NCBI GenBank assembly: GCA_913056365.1
Contig: CAJXLT010000014.1
Coordinates: forward strand, 17,286 to 81,285
Reading direction: 5' to 3'
Source: an uncultured Paenibacillaceae bacterium
GTDB taxonomy: Bacteria > Bacillota > Bacilli > Paenibacillales > K13
DNA: 64,000 nt
The notes beneath the pieces are model-generated. The model was given only the letters and a program-made list of their open reading frames with translations, made no database searches and was not told where the DNA came from. Position 1 is the stretch's first letter, and the number at the start of each line of letters is the position of its first letter. A program made the translations under genes and the position numbers. Shown one piece after another: positions 47,035-54,076 of the stretch.

Positions 47035-48900
47035 CTAATGAGCCGACTGGAAATGCAAGGAACGATATTTCACCATGCCTTCATCCAGCTTCTTCTTAAG
47101 ACTAGGCACAGACCGCACAATGCCAGCTGCTACAAGTCCCATGTTCTTGTAGATAAGATCTGCCTTCACTTTCATATCTGCTTCTTCCTTGATTTGCGGA
47201 AGATATCGTTTGTACGTCATTAGCTGTGTTTGGATCGTCATAGCCACAACACGTTCGAATGCTTGGTCACGTACAAGCGCTAGCCATTTCTTATCAATGT
47301 CGTCAATCATGGCTTCTAATTTCCCTTGTCTAGTCTGCTTAAGTGTATCCAGGTCTTCAAGAAGTCCCATTGCTGCCTTTTCCATATTCTCCAGGTCGTC
47401 TTTCAGCTTCTCCATACCTTGATAGATCTCCGTCTTCTCCTCGTCACCATACTGTTCCTGCACTTCGCTCAAGGCTGTATAATAAAATTTCTTATCCAGC
47501 TTATTAGTCAAAGATTGTTGCAGTAACGTTTCAATCTCTTGATGCTCAGTGCCCCGTATCAGAGCCCCAACCTTAGATGTATTGATCACCGTACTATTGC
47601 GGTTAAAAATTTCCAAGGTCATTTCCATATCTCGCAGTGTATTCAGCATCGGCTTCGATATATCATTGAGTCCGCCTTGTACGTTCTCCACGGTCAGCTT
47701 TACTTTCTTCCTCTGCTGGTCAAGCTCTTCCTCTGAGAAGTGATTGACGGCACCCGCATAGAACTTTCCTCCGGGGTAAGATAAGTCTTGGCCCATCAGA
47801 ACAATTGGATTACAACCTAGGAGTGCAGCAGCTTGCAGCACTGTCCCTGTCACGGAAGTCGTAGAGTGAAACTTCTTCTTGAGCGACTCCTCCTTCAGTA
47901 AATGCTGCGAGATCGTATCATTCGTCATTACTACATGGAATAGATGCTTCTGCTTCTCTTCTATAATCTTATGTCTGACGAAAGGACAATAAAGGAACGG
48001 AACTTCTTCGTATTCCAGCTTCTTGAATATCTCGTAATTCTTCTCTGATCCATCGATCGAGAAGATCATGTCCGGAACAATTCCCATAGCCAATAGCGCC
48101 TGTATACTGGAACCAGCAGCGAATATCAACGCTCGCTCGGCAACCTTATTCAAGTATTCCTTGTCCAAATCTAGTGAAGGTCCGGAGCCTACGATCACAA
48201 CCGGAATGTCCTTTGCCGCATTTTCCAGCTTGTTTATCGGTGTACTGGAGACGTTCTTGGCCATGTTCATCAGAATGTTCTCAGGCCACTCCTCTCGAAA
48301 CGCTAGGAACGTGTGCATATTCCCCCGGTACCGAAGAACAGCGTTTTGCATTTCCTTCTGGAAGGTCTGGATTTGTTCCGCATATGCCCGCACATAACTA
48401 GGCGGAATGAGAACCTTGTGCTCTTGTGATACTTGCTCTACGAAATATTGGACGAACCTGTCTAACGTATAGTTACCTGGACCGAAGCCGAACACTGCAA
48501 TCTTGGCATGCTTCAGAATCTTCCCCAGATTCCTTGCTTCAATTGCTGCTTGCAACACCTCTGCATCAGGCTCATACAGGTAGATGCTCTTATCTGGATA
48601 CTTCCTAATGAACGCTTCTAGATGATAGCCAAGTCCAATGCCGTAAAATATGACTTGCTTCACATGCTGAATCTCATCCTGCATATGTTCCAACCACTTA
48701 TCCGCTTCACGCTCAGGATTGTAGTTGCTGTGCAGATAGTACCGTTCGTCATTCCGGTGCACCTGAAGTGTCGGGCTGCCGTTGCGTCCCTCTTCTAGTA
48801 TGTAATGATCACGATCTCTCTCGTAGTTCCGAACACGATGGTAGATATCATTGAAATACTTGCGAAACAACATCAAGTTATCAGCAACATGTGTCTTCAT
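47035..48900 (-). CDS. Maf/DUF115 motility-associated glycosyltransferase-like protein
   Basis: 621 residues. Central DUF115 (MptE-like) region about 225-400 with VVIVGSGPSLD and LMGQDLSYPGGKFYAG. N-terminal part has GIGLGYHLEAFI, and the C-terminal part is helical. Maf proteins attach pseudaminic or legionaminic acid to flagellin in Campylobacter, Aeromonas, Magnetospirillum and Geobacillus. Placement between flagellins and the nonulosonic acid cluster strongly supports that role. Overlaps its upstream neighbour by 4 nt. Confidence 0.88.
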   Translation of the reverse strand: MKTHVADNLMLFRKYFNDIYHRVRNYERDRDHYILEEGRNGSPTLQVHRNDERYYLHSNYNPEREADKWLEHMQDEIQHVKQVIFYGIGLGYHLEAFIRKYPDKSIYLYEPDAEVLQAAIEARNLGKILKHAKIAVFGFGPGNYTLDRFVQYFVEQVSQEHKVLIPPSYVRAYAEQIQTFQKEMQNAVLRYRGNMHTFLAFREEWPENILMNMAKNVSSTPINKLENAAKDIPVVIVGSGPSLDLDKEYLNKVAERALIFAAGSSIQALLAMGIVPDMIFSIDGSEKNYEIFKKLEYEEVPFLYCPFVRHKIIEEKQKHLFHVVMTNDTISQHLLKEESLKKKFHSTTSVTGTVLQAAALLGCNPIVLMGQDLSYPGGKFYAGAVNHFSEEELDQQRKKVKLTVENVQGGLNDISKPMLNTLRDMEMTLEIFNRNSTVINTSKVGALIRGTEHQEIETLLQQSLTNKLDKKFYYTALSEVQEQYGDEEKTEIYQGMEKLKDDLENMEKAAMGLLEDLDTLKQTRQGKLEAMIDDIDKKWLALVRDQAFERVVAMTIQTQLMTYKRYLPQIKEEADMKVKADLIYKNMGLVAAGIVRSVPSLKKKLDEGMVKYRSLHFQSAH

Positions 48901-49490
48901 ACACGGCCTCCAAATACTTGTTCAATCTTAGTCAGTATCTCGGAGAATTCATATTGAATAATATCCCCCATTAAAGTGTAATCCTTATTATCAGATGCCT
49001 GCTCCAGCATTTCAACCTTCTCTTGCATCATAGTCTGAATGTCCGCAATCGGCTGTTGCAGCTCTGCGAATTGCGCTTTCTCAGCAGCAAGCGCTTGTAT
49101 AAACTGCAAGGATTGAGACAACCATTGCAATCCCTCGACATACTGGGCAAAGACACCCCACTGCTCGGGATCCGGCTCGCCATAAAATGCAGTAGATACT
49201 TGATCCGATGCATCGATCAGCTTACGATTGTAAGCATACAACTCACTGATCGACTCCTTCAGTGCTTCCTCCTCCGTCTTCGTATACAGTTCGATCTTCT
49301 CTATCCGATCATAATGTTGAATGATATGTGTCTCATAGCCGTCGAAATAAGGAACCCCGTCTATACTTACTTGGTATAATAACCGACCTTGTTGGAAAAT
49401 ATCGCCGGTAGTTTCTTGCCACCACGTGTTAAAACTCTGCAGATCTTCAGATGTACACTGTACGGGTCGTGAATCGATAGTGACTTCCAT
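48897..49490 (-). CDS. Hypothetical protein in the flagellin glycosylation operon
   Basis: 197 residues; I do not recognise it. The N-terminal third is predicted beta-rich (VTIDSRPVQC, LLYQVSIDGVPYFDGYE), and the rest (about 90-195) is acidic and helical with coiled-coil character. No signal peptide or TM. It is the first gene after a sigma-D-type promoter and overlaps the Maf-like gene by 4 nt, so it is made with the late flagellar genes. A chaperone or Maf partner is possible. Start ATG after AAAAAAGGTG. Confidence 0.8.
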   Translation of the reverse strand: MEVTIDSRPVQCTSEDLQSFNTWWQETTGDIFQQGRLLYQVSIDGVPYFDGYETHIIQHYDRIEKIELYTKTEEEALKESISELYAYNRKLIDASDQVSTAFYGEPDPEQWGVFAQYVEGLQWLSQSLQFIQALAAEKAQFAELQQPIADIQTMMQEKVEMLEQASDNKDYTLMGDIIQYEFSEILTKIEQVFGGRV

Positions 49491-49524
49491 ATATACTCAG
49501 CACCTTTTTTATACTTTGCTTATT

Positions 49525-49550
49525 ATATCGGATATGTAGCAGTAAATTTA
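49525..49550 (-). promoter_or_regulatory. Sigma-D promoter of the flagellin glycosylation operon
   Basis: Minus strand TAAA, 15 bp, CCGATAT: an exact fit to the Bacillus sigma-D consensus. It lies about 35 bp upstream of the first gene and 44 bp beyond the flagellin-array terminator. Confidence 0.85.
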
Positions 49551-49593
49551 AAATGAAAAAAATCCCTCCATGTTCTATAGGATCTTCTTCATA

Positions 49594-49631
49594 GAAAAAA
49601 GACCACCGAGGCTATCGCCTATCGATGATCT
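49594..49631 (-). terminator. Terminator of the flagellin array
   Basis: Minus strand stem AGATCATCGA/TCGGTGGTCT with a GATA loop region, followed by TTTTTTC, 23 bp after the last flagellin stop. Confidence 0.85.
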
Positions 49632-49653
49632 TCTTCCAAAATAACAGGGTTAA

Positions 49654-50475
49654 TTAACCCAACAATCTTAGAACGCCCTGCGGTGCAGAGTTCGCTTGCG
49701 CCAGCATTGCTGTTCCTGCTTGTACCAAAATCTGGTTCCGTGTGAAATCCGTCATTTCCTTCGCCATATCTGCATTACGGATACGGGATTCAGAAGCAGA
49801 CAGATTCTCAGAAGTTACACCCAAGTTGTTGATTGTGTGTTCCAAGCGGTTTTGAACGGCACCGAACTGTGCACGAGTTTCTGATACATCATTAATGGCA
49901 GCTTGTATGGTGGATAATGCATTATTAGCAGTAGTCTGACCTGTCACACTTATACCTGTAATAGCAAGACCTGCTGCTAATGGTCGCATATCAGCCATAC
50001 TCACACTTAGCGTATTCGTGTCTAGAGCACCAATCTGAAAGGTTACACTTGCACCTGTATTCAGTAGTTTAATCCCATTAAACTCAGTGGAAGAGGCAAT
50101 ATTGTCAATCTCCGCGATTAGTTCATCCACTTCCAGTTGCAGTGCTGCCCGATCATCATTATCATACGTACCTGTAGCTGCTTGGTTCGCCAGCGTGTTC
50201 ATCCGTTGTAGCATGGAATGCACTTCTGTAAGCGCTCCCTCAGCCGTTTGCAGCAAAGAAATACCGTCCTGTGCATTCCGCATCGCTTGATTGTACCCGT
50301 TAATTTGGAAACGCATCTTCTCGGAAATGGCCAAACCAGCTGCATCATCTGCTGCACGATTGATCCGATAGCCAGAAGATAACTTCTCCATTGTCTTGCT
50401 CATGGAGTTGTTATTAAAGGACAAGTTACGGTGTGCATTAATTGCGCTTACGTTCGTGTTAATAAACATGCTCAT
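49654..50475 (-). CDS. hag: Flagellin, fourth in the array
   Basis: 273 residues. Helical D0/D1 ends (about 1-140 and 205-273) flank a short middle domain with NMADMRP-type sequence (here SMADMRPLAAGL). No D2/D3 insert, so it is a compact flagellin similar in size to Bacillus Hag. Start MSMFINTN after AAGGAGG; the GGA-loop hairpin at 50503-50520 precedes it. Middle domain pairs with the second gene of the array. Confidence 0.97.
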   Translation of the reverse strand: MSMFINTNVSAINAHRNLSFNNNSMSKTMEKLSSGYRINRAADDAAGLAISEKMRFQINGYNQAMRNAQDGISLLQTAEGALTEVHSMLQRMNTLANQAATGTYDNDDRAALQLEVDELIAEIDNIASSTEFNGIKLLNTGASVTFQIGALDTNTLSVSMADMRPLAAGLAITGISVTGQTTANNALSTIQAAINDVSETRAQFGAVQNRLEHTINNLGVTSENLSASESRIRNADMAKEMTDFTRNQILVQAGTAMLAQANSAPQGVLRLLG

Positions 50476-50502
50476 GTGTTGTATCCTCCTTGATTAATTA
50501 TG

Positions 50503-50520
50503 AACCGCTTCCTTGCGGTT
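50503..50520 (-). promoter_or_regulatory. GGA-loop hairpin, probable CsrA site in leader of flagellin 4
   Basis: AACCGC-AAGGAA-GCGGTT, 6 bp stem with GGA in the loop, 14 nt upstream of the AAGGAGG ribosome binding site, which itself carries a second GGA. Confidence 0.7.
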
Positions 50521-50545
50521 ATAGAGTTTAAATCAATCGACTAGC

Positions 50546-51361
50546 TTAACCTAACAGTCTTAGAACACCTTGCGGAGCTGAGTTCGCTTGCGCCAACATT
50601 GCTGTTCCTGCTTGAACAAGAATTTGGTTGCGTGTGAAATCGGTCATTTCTTTCGCCATATCTGCATTGCGAATACGGGATTCAGAAGCAGACAGGTTCT
50701 CGGAAGTGACACCCAAGTTGTTGATCGTGTGCTCCAAGCGATTCTGAACAGCACCGAAGTTCGCACGACGCTCGGATACGATCTTGATTGCGGATTGAAT
50801 CATGTCCAGACCCGAGTTGGCACCCGTTTGTGTGGACACACTTAATGCATCGATACCCAGTGCAGCTTGCGTCATAGCAGCTAAGGAAGTTTCCAGCGTA
50901 TTCGTATCTAGCGCACCGATTTGGAACGTGACCGAAGTGTTCTGTTGCAGCAAGCTGATGCCGTTGAACTCCGTCGACTTGGCGATGTTATCGATCTCTT
51001 CAATCAATTCATCAACTTCCAATTGAAGCGCTGCACGATCATCATTGTCATAAGTACCCGTAGCTGCTTGGTTCGCCAATGTGTTCATCCGTTGCAGCAT
51101 GGAGTGAACTTCCGTCAACGCACCCTCTGCAGTCTGTAGCAAGGAAATACCGTCCTGCGCATTCCGCATCGCTTGGTTGTACCCGTTGATTTGGAAACGC
51201 ATCTTCTCGGAAATCGCCAAGCCTGCAGCATCGTCAGCTGCACGGTTGATCCGGTAGCCGGAAGACAGCTTCTCCATTGTTTTGCTCATAGAGTTGTTGT
51301 TGAACGACAGGTTGCGATGTGCATTAATTGCGCTTACGTTAGTGTTAATAAACATGCTCAT
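50546..51361 (-). CDS. hag: Flagellin, third in the array
   Basis: 271 residues. Same ends as its neighbours. The middle domain (TSLAAMTQAALGIDALSV) is of the type shared with the first gene, and SERRANF replaces SETRAQF found in the other three. The segment 51039-51217 is almost identical in DNA to 52812-52990 of the first gene. Start MSMFINTN after AAGGAGG. Confidence 0.97.
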   Translation of the reverse strand: MSMFINTNVSAINAHRNLSFNNNSMSKTMEKLSSGYRINRAADDAAGLAISEKMRFQINGYNQAMRNAQDGISLLQTAEGALTEVHSMLQRMNTLANQAATGTYDNDDRAALQLEVDELIEEIDNIAKSTEFNGISLLQQNTSVTFQIGALDTNTLETSLAAMTQAALGIDALSVSTQTGANSGLDMIQSAIKIVSERRANFGAVQNRLEHTINNLGVTSENLSASESRIRNADMAKEMTDFTRNQILVQAGTAMLAQANSAPQGVLRLLG

Positions 51362-51388
51362 GTTCTGTATCCTCCTTGATTTTAAGTG

Positions 51389-51408
51389 AGACCGCTTCCC
51401 TGCGGTCT
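51389..51408 (-). promoter_or_regulatory. GGA-loop hairpin, probable CsrA site in leader of flagellin 3
   Basis: AGACCGC-AGGGAA-GCGGTCT, 7 bp stem, GGA in the loop, 14 nt upstream of AAGGAGG. Confidence 0.7.
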
Positions 51409-51424
51409 AAATTAGTGATTTGTC

Positions 51425-52246
51425 TTAACCTAACAGTCTCAGAACGCCCTGCGGTGCAGAGTTGGCTTGCGCCAGCATCGCTGTTCCCGCTTGAACAAGA
51501 ATCTGGTTACGCGTGAAATCCGTCATTTCCTTCGCCATATCTGCGTTGCGAATACGGGATTCGGATGCAGACAGATTCTCAGAAGTGACGCCTAAGTTGT
51601 TGATCGTGTGTTCCAATCGGTTTTGAACGGCACCGAACTGTGCACGAGTTTCAGAAACCTCATTAATTGCAGCCTGTATCGTATCCAATGCTGCGTTTGC
51701 ATTAGCCTGACCCGTCACACTCACACCTGTAACAGCCAGTCCAGCTGCCACTGGGCGCATATCAGCCATGTTCACGCTCAACGTATTTGTATCTAGCGCG
51801 CCAATCTGGAATGTTACACTCGCAGCAGTATTCAATAAATTAATCCCGTTAAACTCAGTGGAAGTGGCGATGTTCTCGATCTCTTCTACCAATTCATCAA
51901 CTTCCAGCTGAAGAGCTGCTCGATCATCATCATCATACGTACCTGTAGCAGCTTGGTTCGCCAATGTGTTCATCCGCTGCAGCATGGAATGAACCTCGGT
52001 CAGCGCACCCTCAGCCGTTTGCAGCAAAGAAATGCCATCTTGCGCATTCCGCATTGCTTGATTGTACCCGTTGATTTGGAAACGCATCTTCTCAGAAATC
52101 GCCAAGCCAGCAGCATCATCTGCTGCACGGTTAATCCGGTAGCCAGAAGACAACTTCTCCATTGTCTTGCTCATCGAGTTGTTGTTAAAGGACAAATTAC
52201 GGTGTGCATTAATTGCGCTTACGTTCGTGTTAATAAACATGCTCAT
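51425..52246 (-). CDS. hag: Flagellin, second in the array
   Basis: 273 residues. Ends as in the other copies. Middle domain NMADMRPVAAGLAVTG closely matches the fourth gene. Start MSMFINTN after AAGGAGG at 9 nt spacing; the next Met is too far from the ribosome binding site. Confidence 0.97.
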   Translation of the reverse strand: MSMFINTNVSAINAHRNLSFNNNSMSKTMEKLSSGYRINRAADDAAGLAISEKMRFQINGYNQAMRNAQDGISLLQTAEGALTEVHSMLQRMNTLANQAATGTYDDDDRAALQLEVDELVEEIENIATSTEFNGINLLNTAASVTFQIGALDTNTLSVNMADMRPVAAGLAVTGVSVTGQANANAALDTIQAAINEVSETRAQFGAVQNRLEHTINNLGVTSENLSASESRIRNADMAKEMTDFTRNQILVQAGTAMLAQANSAPQGVLRLLG

Positions 52247-52276
52247 ATTCGGAATCCTCCTTGATTTAAGTAAGTG

Positions 52277-52290
52277 CCGCTTCCTTGCGG
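52277..52290 (-). promoter_or_regulatory. GGA-loop hairpin, probable CsrA site in leader of flagellin 2
   Basis: CCGC-AAGGAA-GCGG. The stem is the shortest of the four (4 bp, next pair mismatched), but loop and distance to AAGGAGG are kept. Confidence 0.6.
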
Positions 52291-52318
52291 GCTACTATAG
52301 TGGTTCGTTCGATTCACC

Positions 52319-53134
52319 TTAACCTAACAGTCTCAGAACGCCTTGCGGTGCAGAGTTGGCTTGCGCCAGCATCGCTGTTCCTGCTTGAACAAGAATCTGG
52401 TTACGCGTGAAATCCGTCATTTCCTTCGCCATATCTGCGTTGCGAATACGGGATTCAGAAGCAGACAGATTCTCGGATGTCACACCCAAGTTGTTGATTG
52501 TGTGTTCCAGACGGTTTTGTACAGCACCAAATTGCGCACGAGTTTCGGAAACGCTGTTAATTGCACTTTGGATGATAGACAAAGCGCTGTTAGCACCTGT
52601 TTGTGTTTCAATATCAATCGCATCAATACCAATTGAAGTTGATTGAACATCTGCCAAATCTGTTTCCAAGGTATTGGAATCAAGTGCACCGATCTGGAAT
52701 GTTACGCTGCCTGTCGAGTTCAACAAGTTGATGCCATTGAATTGAGTGGAAGAAGCAATGTTGTCGATTTCCGCAACCAACTCGTCAACTTCCAGTTGGA
52801 GAGCTTCACGGTCATCATTGTCATAAGTACCCGTAGCTGCTTGGTTCGCCAATGTGTTCATCCGTTGCAGCATGGAGTGAACTTCCGTCAACGCACCCTC
52901 TGCAGTCTGTAGCAAAGAAATACCGTCCTGCGCATTCCGCATCGCTTGGTTGTACCCGTTGATCTGGAAACGCATCTTCTCGGAAATCGCTAAGCCGGCA
53001 GCATCATCAGCCGCGCGGTTAATCCGATAACCCGAAGACAGCTTCTCCATCGTCTTGCTCATGGAACTGTTGTTGAACGACAGGTTGCGATGCGCATTGA
53101 TCGCGCTGACGTTCGTGTTGATAAACATAGACAT
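52319..53134 (-). CDS. hag: Flagellin, first in the array
   Basis: 271 residues; first gene after the sigma-D promoter and so perhaps the most expressed. Middle domain TDLADVQSTSIGIDAIDI is of the type shared with the third gene. N-terminus has NNSSMSKTM where the others have NNNSMSKTM. Start MSMFINTN after AAGGAGG. Confidence 0.97.
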   Translation of the reverse strand: MSMFINTNVSAINAHRNLSFNNSSMSKTMEKLSSGYRINRAADDAAGLAISEKMRFQINGYNQAMRNAQDGISLLQTAEGALTEVHSMLQRMNTLANQAATGTYDNDDREALQLEVDELVAEIDNIASSTQFNGINLLNSTGSVTFQIGALDSNTLETDLADVQSTSIGIDAIDIETQTGANSALSIIQSAINSVSETRAQFGAVQNRLEHTINNLGVTSENLSASESRIRNADMAKEMTDFTRNQILVQAGTAMLAQANSAPQGVLRLLG

Positions 53135-53164
53135 TGTTTCATCCTCCTTGATGGATTGTGTAGT

Positions 53165-53182
53165 GACCGCATCCTTGCGGTC
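53165..53182 (-). promoter_or_regulatory. GGA-loop hairpin, probable CsrA site in leader of flagellin 1
   Basis: GACCGC-AAGGAT-GCGGTC. CAAGGATG is the closest of the four to the CsrA consensus ACARGGAUGU. The ribosome binding site AAGGAGGATG downstream offers the second site. Confidence 0.75.
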
Positions 53183-53192
53183 CTATATACAT

Positions 53193-53220
53193 ATATCGGA
53201 TGATACCAAAGAACTATTTA
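53193..53220 (-). promoter_or_regulatory. Sigma-D promoter of the flagellin array
   Basis: Minus strand TAAA, 17 bp, CCGATAT (or 16 bp to the eight-base form TCCGATAT), about 60 bp upstream of the first flagellin. Spacing is at the long end of the known range. Confidence 0.75.
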
Positions 53221-53230
53221 GCATCATCCG
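53197..53230. repeat. Inverted repeat spanning the flagellin sigma-D promoter
   Basis: Perfect 8 bp arms CGGATGAT (53197-53204) and ATCATCCG (53223-53230). One arm contains part of the -10 element. No U-tract follows, so it is not a standard terminator. Confidence 0.7.
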
Positions 53231-53249
53231 ACAATTTTCTGTAACTATT

Positions 53250-53672
53250 TTATTTTTTTTCGTCAAAGAAGTAGGCCATCGGATTGTTCTGACCCGCATC
53301 GTTGTAGGCACGGACCAGATGCTTGGTGTCTTGAAGCCCCTTCATGGACTTCCCCAACATACCTATACGATCGTGTAATGCGGTTTCCATCAACTGATGC
53401 ACTTGCTCAATCCTCTTGGCGATGCGTAACAATTCATCCGAATAGGGCAAGGACGCCAACGATCCGCTTTCATCTGCTAACTTGCTTTCCATTCGCGTAA
53501 TCTGCTGCTGCAATTCGTTCCACTGCTGTTGCAGCTGCGGCCCGCTTGCGAAGGTATCTTCATCCCAATCCGGACTTTCCGCCCATTCTAGCAATTGACT
53601 GGTGCATTGTAACATCTCTTCGTAGAGTCGAATATGTTCAGATTGATGTTGCATTGGTTGTGAGTCCTGCAT
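53250..53672 (-). CDS. FliT-like flagellar export chaperone
   Basis: 140 residues from the ATG at 53672, which has GGGAAGGAGAG close upstream. An in-frame start 15 nt further up also exists. Entirely helical and acidic, no TM. It follows fliS and overlaps it by 35 nt, the place of fliT in Bacillus, where FliT chaperones FliD. Sequence similarity is too low for a firm name, and overlap plus position carry the call. Confidence 0.7.
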   Translation of the reverse strand: MQDSQPMQHQSEHIRLYEEMLQCTSQLLEWAESPDWDEDTFASGPQLQQQWNELQQQITRMESKLADESGSLASLPYSDELLRIAKRIEQVHQLMETALHDRIGMLGKSMKGLQDTKHLVRAYNDAGQNNPMAYFFDEKK

Positions 53673-54054
53673 GGCTCTCCTTCCCAATCTGTTCCCAGGC
53701 GGATTTGATAGGCTCCAGCAGTTCCATTACTTCCGTAATCGGAGCTGCCTCCTTCTTCATGTTCGCTTCTACTAGCCTATCAATCATATAGAGGTAGAGG
53801 TTCTTCAGATTGCGTGAAATCTCTCCGCCTTGCTCTTCATTCAAGCTCGCTGTCAGCTCATAGATAATATCCTGCATCTTCAAGATGGCAGCATGGGCAT
53901 CCTTCTTATTCCCGTCTAATAACGCCTGTTTGGCCCGATTCCCATTCTGCAGACAAGCAGCATATAACAAGGAAATCAGCTTATGAGGAGAAGCTGTCTC
54001 GTATTTGTTCTTCTTGTATGCCTGATATCCGGCGTGCTGCTGCGGATTGATCAC
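53638..54054 (-). CDS. fliS: Flagellin-specific chaperone FliS
   Basis: 138 residues if the GTG at 54054 (MINPQQHAGYQAYKKN) is used, which has AAAGGGGTG at good spacing. A GTG 9 nt upstream overlaps the ribosome binding site. Family core ETASPHKLISLLYAACL and helical bundle are clear. Binds the flagellin C-terminus before export. In Bacillus it also helps displace FliW and so links export to CsrA. Confidence 0.95.
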   Translation of the reverse strand: MINPQQHAGYQAYKKNKYETASPHKLISLLYAACLQNGNRAKQALLDGNKKDAHAAILKMQDIIYELTASLNEEQGGEISRNLKNLYLYMIDRLVEANMKKEAAPITEVMELLEPIKSAWEQIGKESHAGLTTNATSI

Positions 54055-54076
54055 GCTCTTCACCCCTTTCTAAGTT

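Noticed and set aside
49519..49528. Sigma-A -10 (TATAAT) overlapping the sigma-D -10 before the glycosylation operon
   Set aside because: No -35 at usable distance, while TAAA-N15-CCGATAT is an exact sigma-D match.
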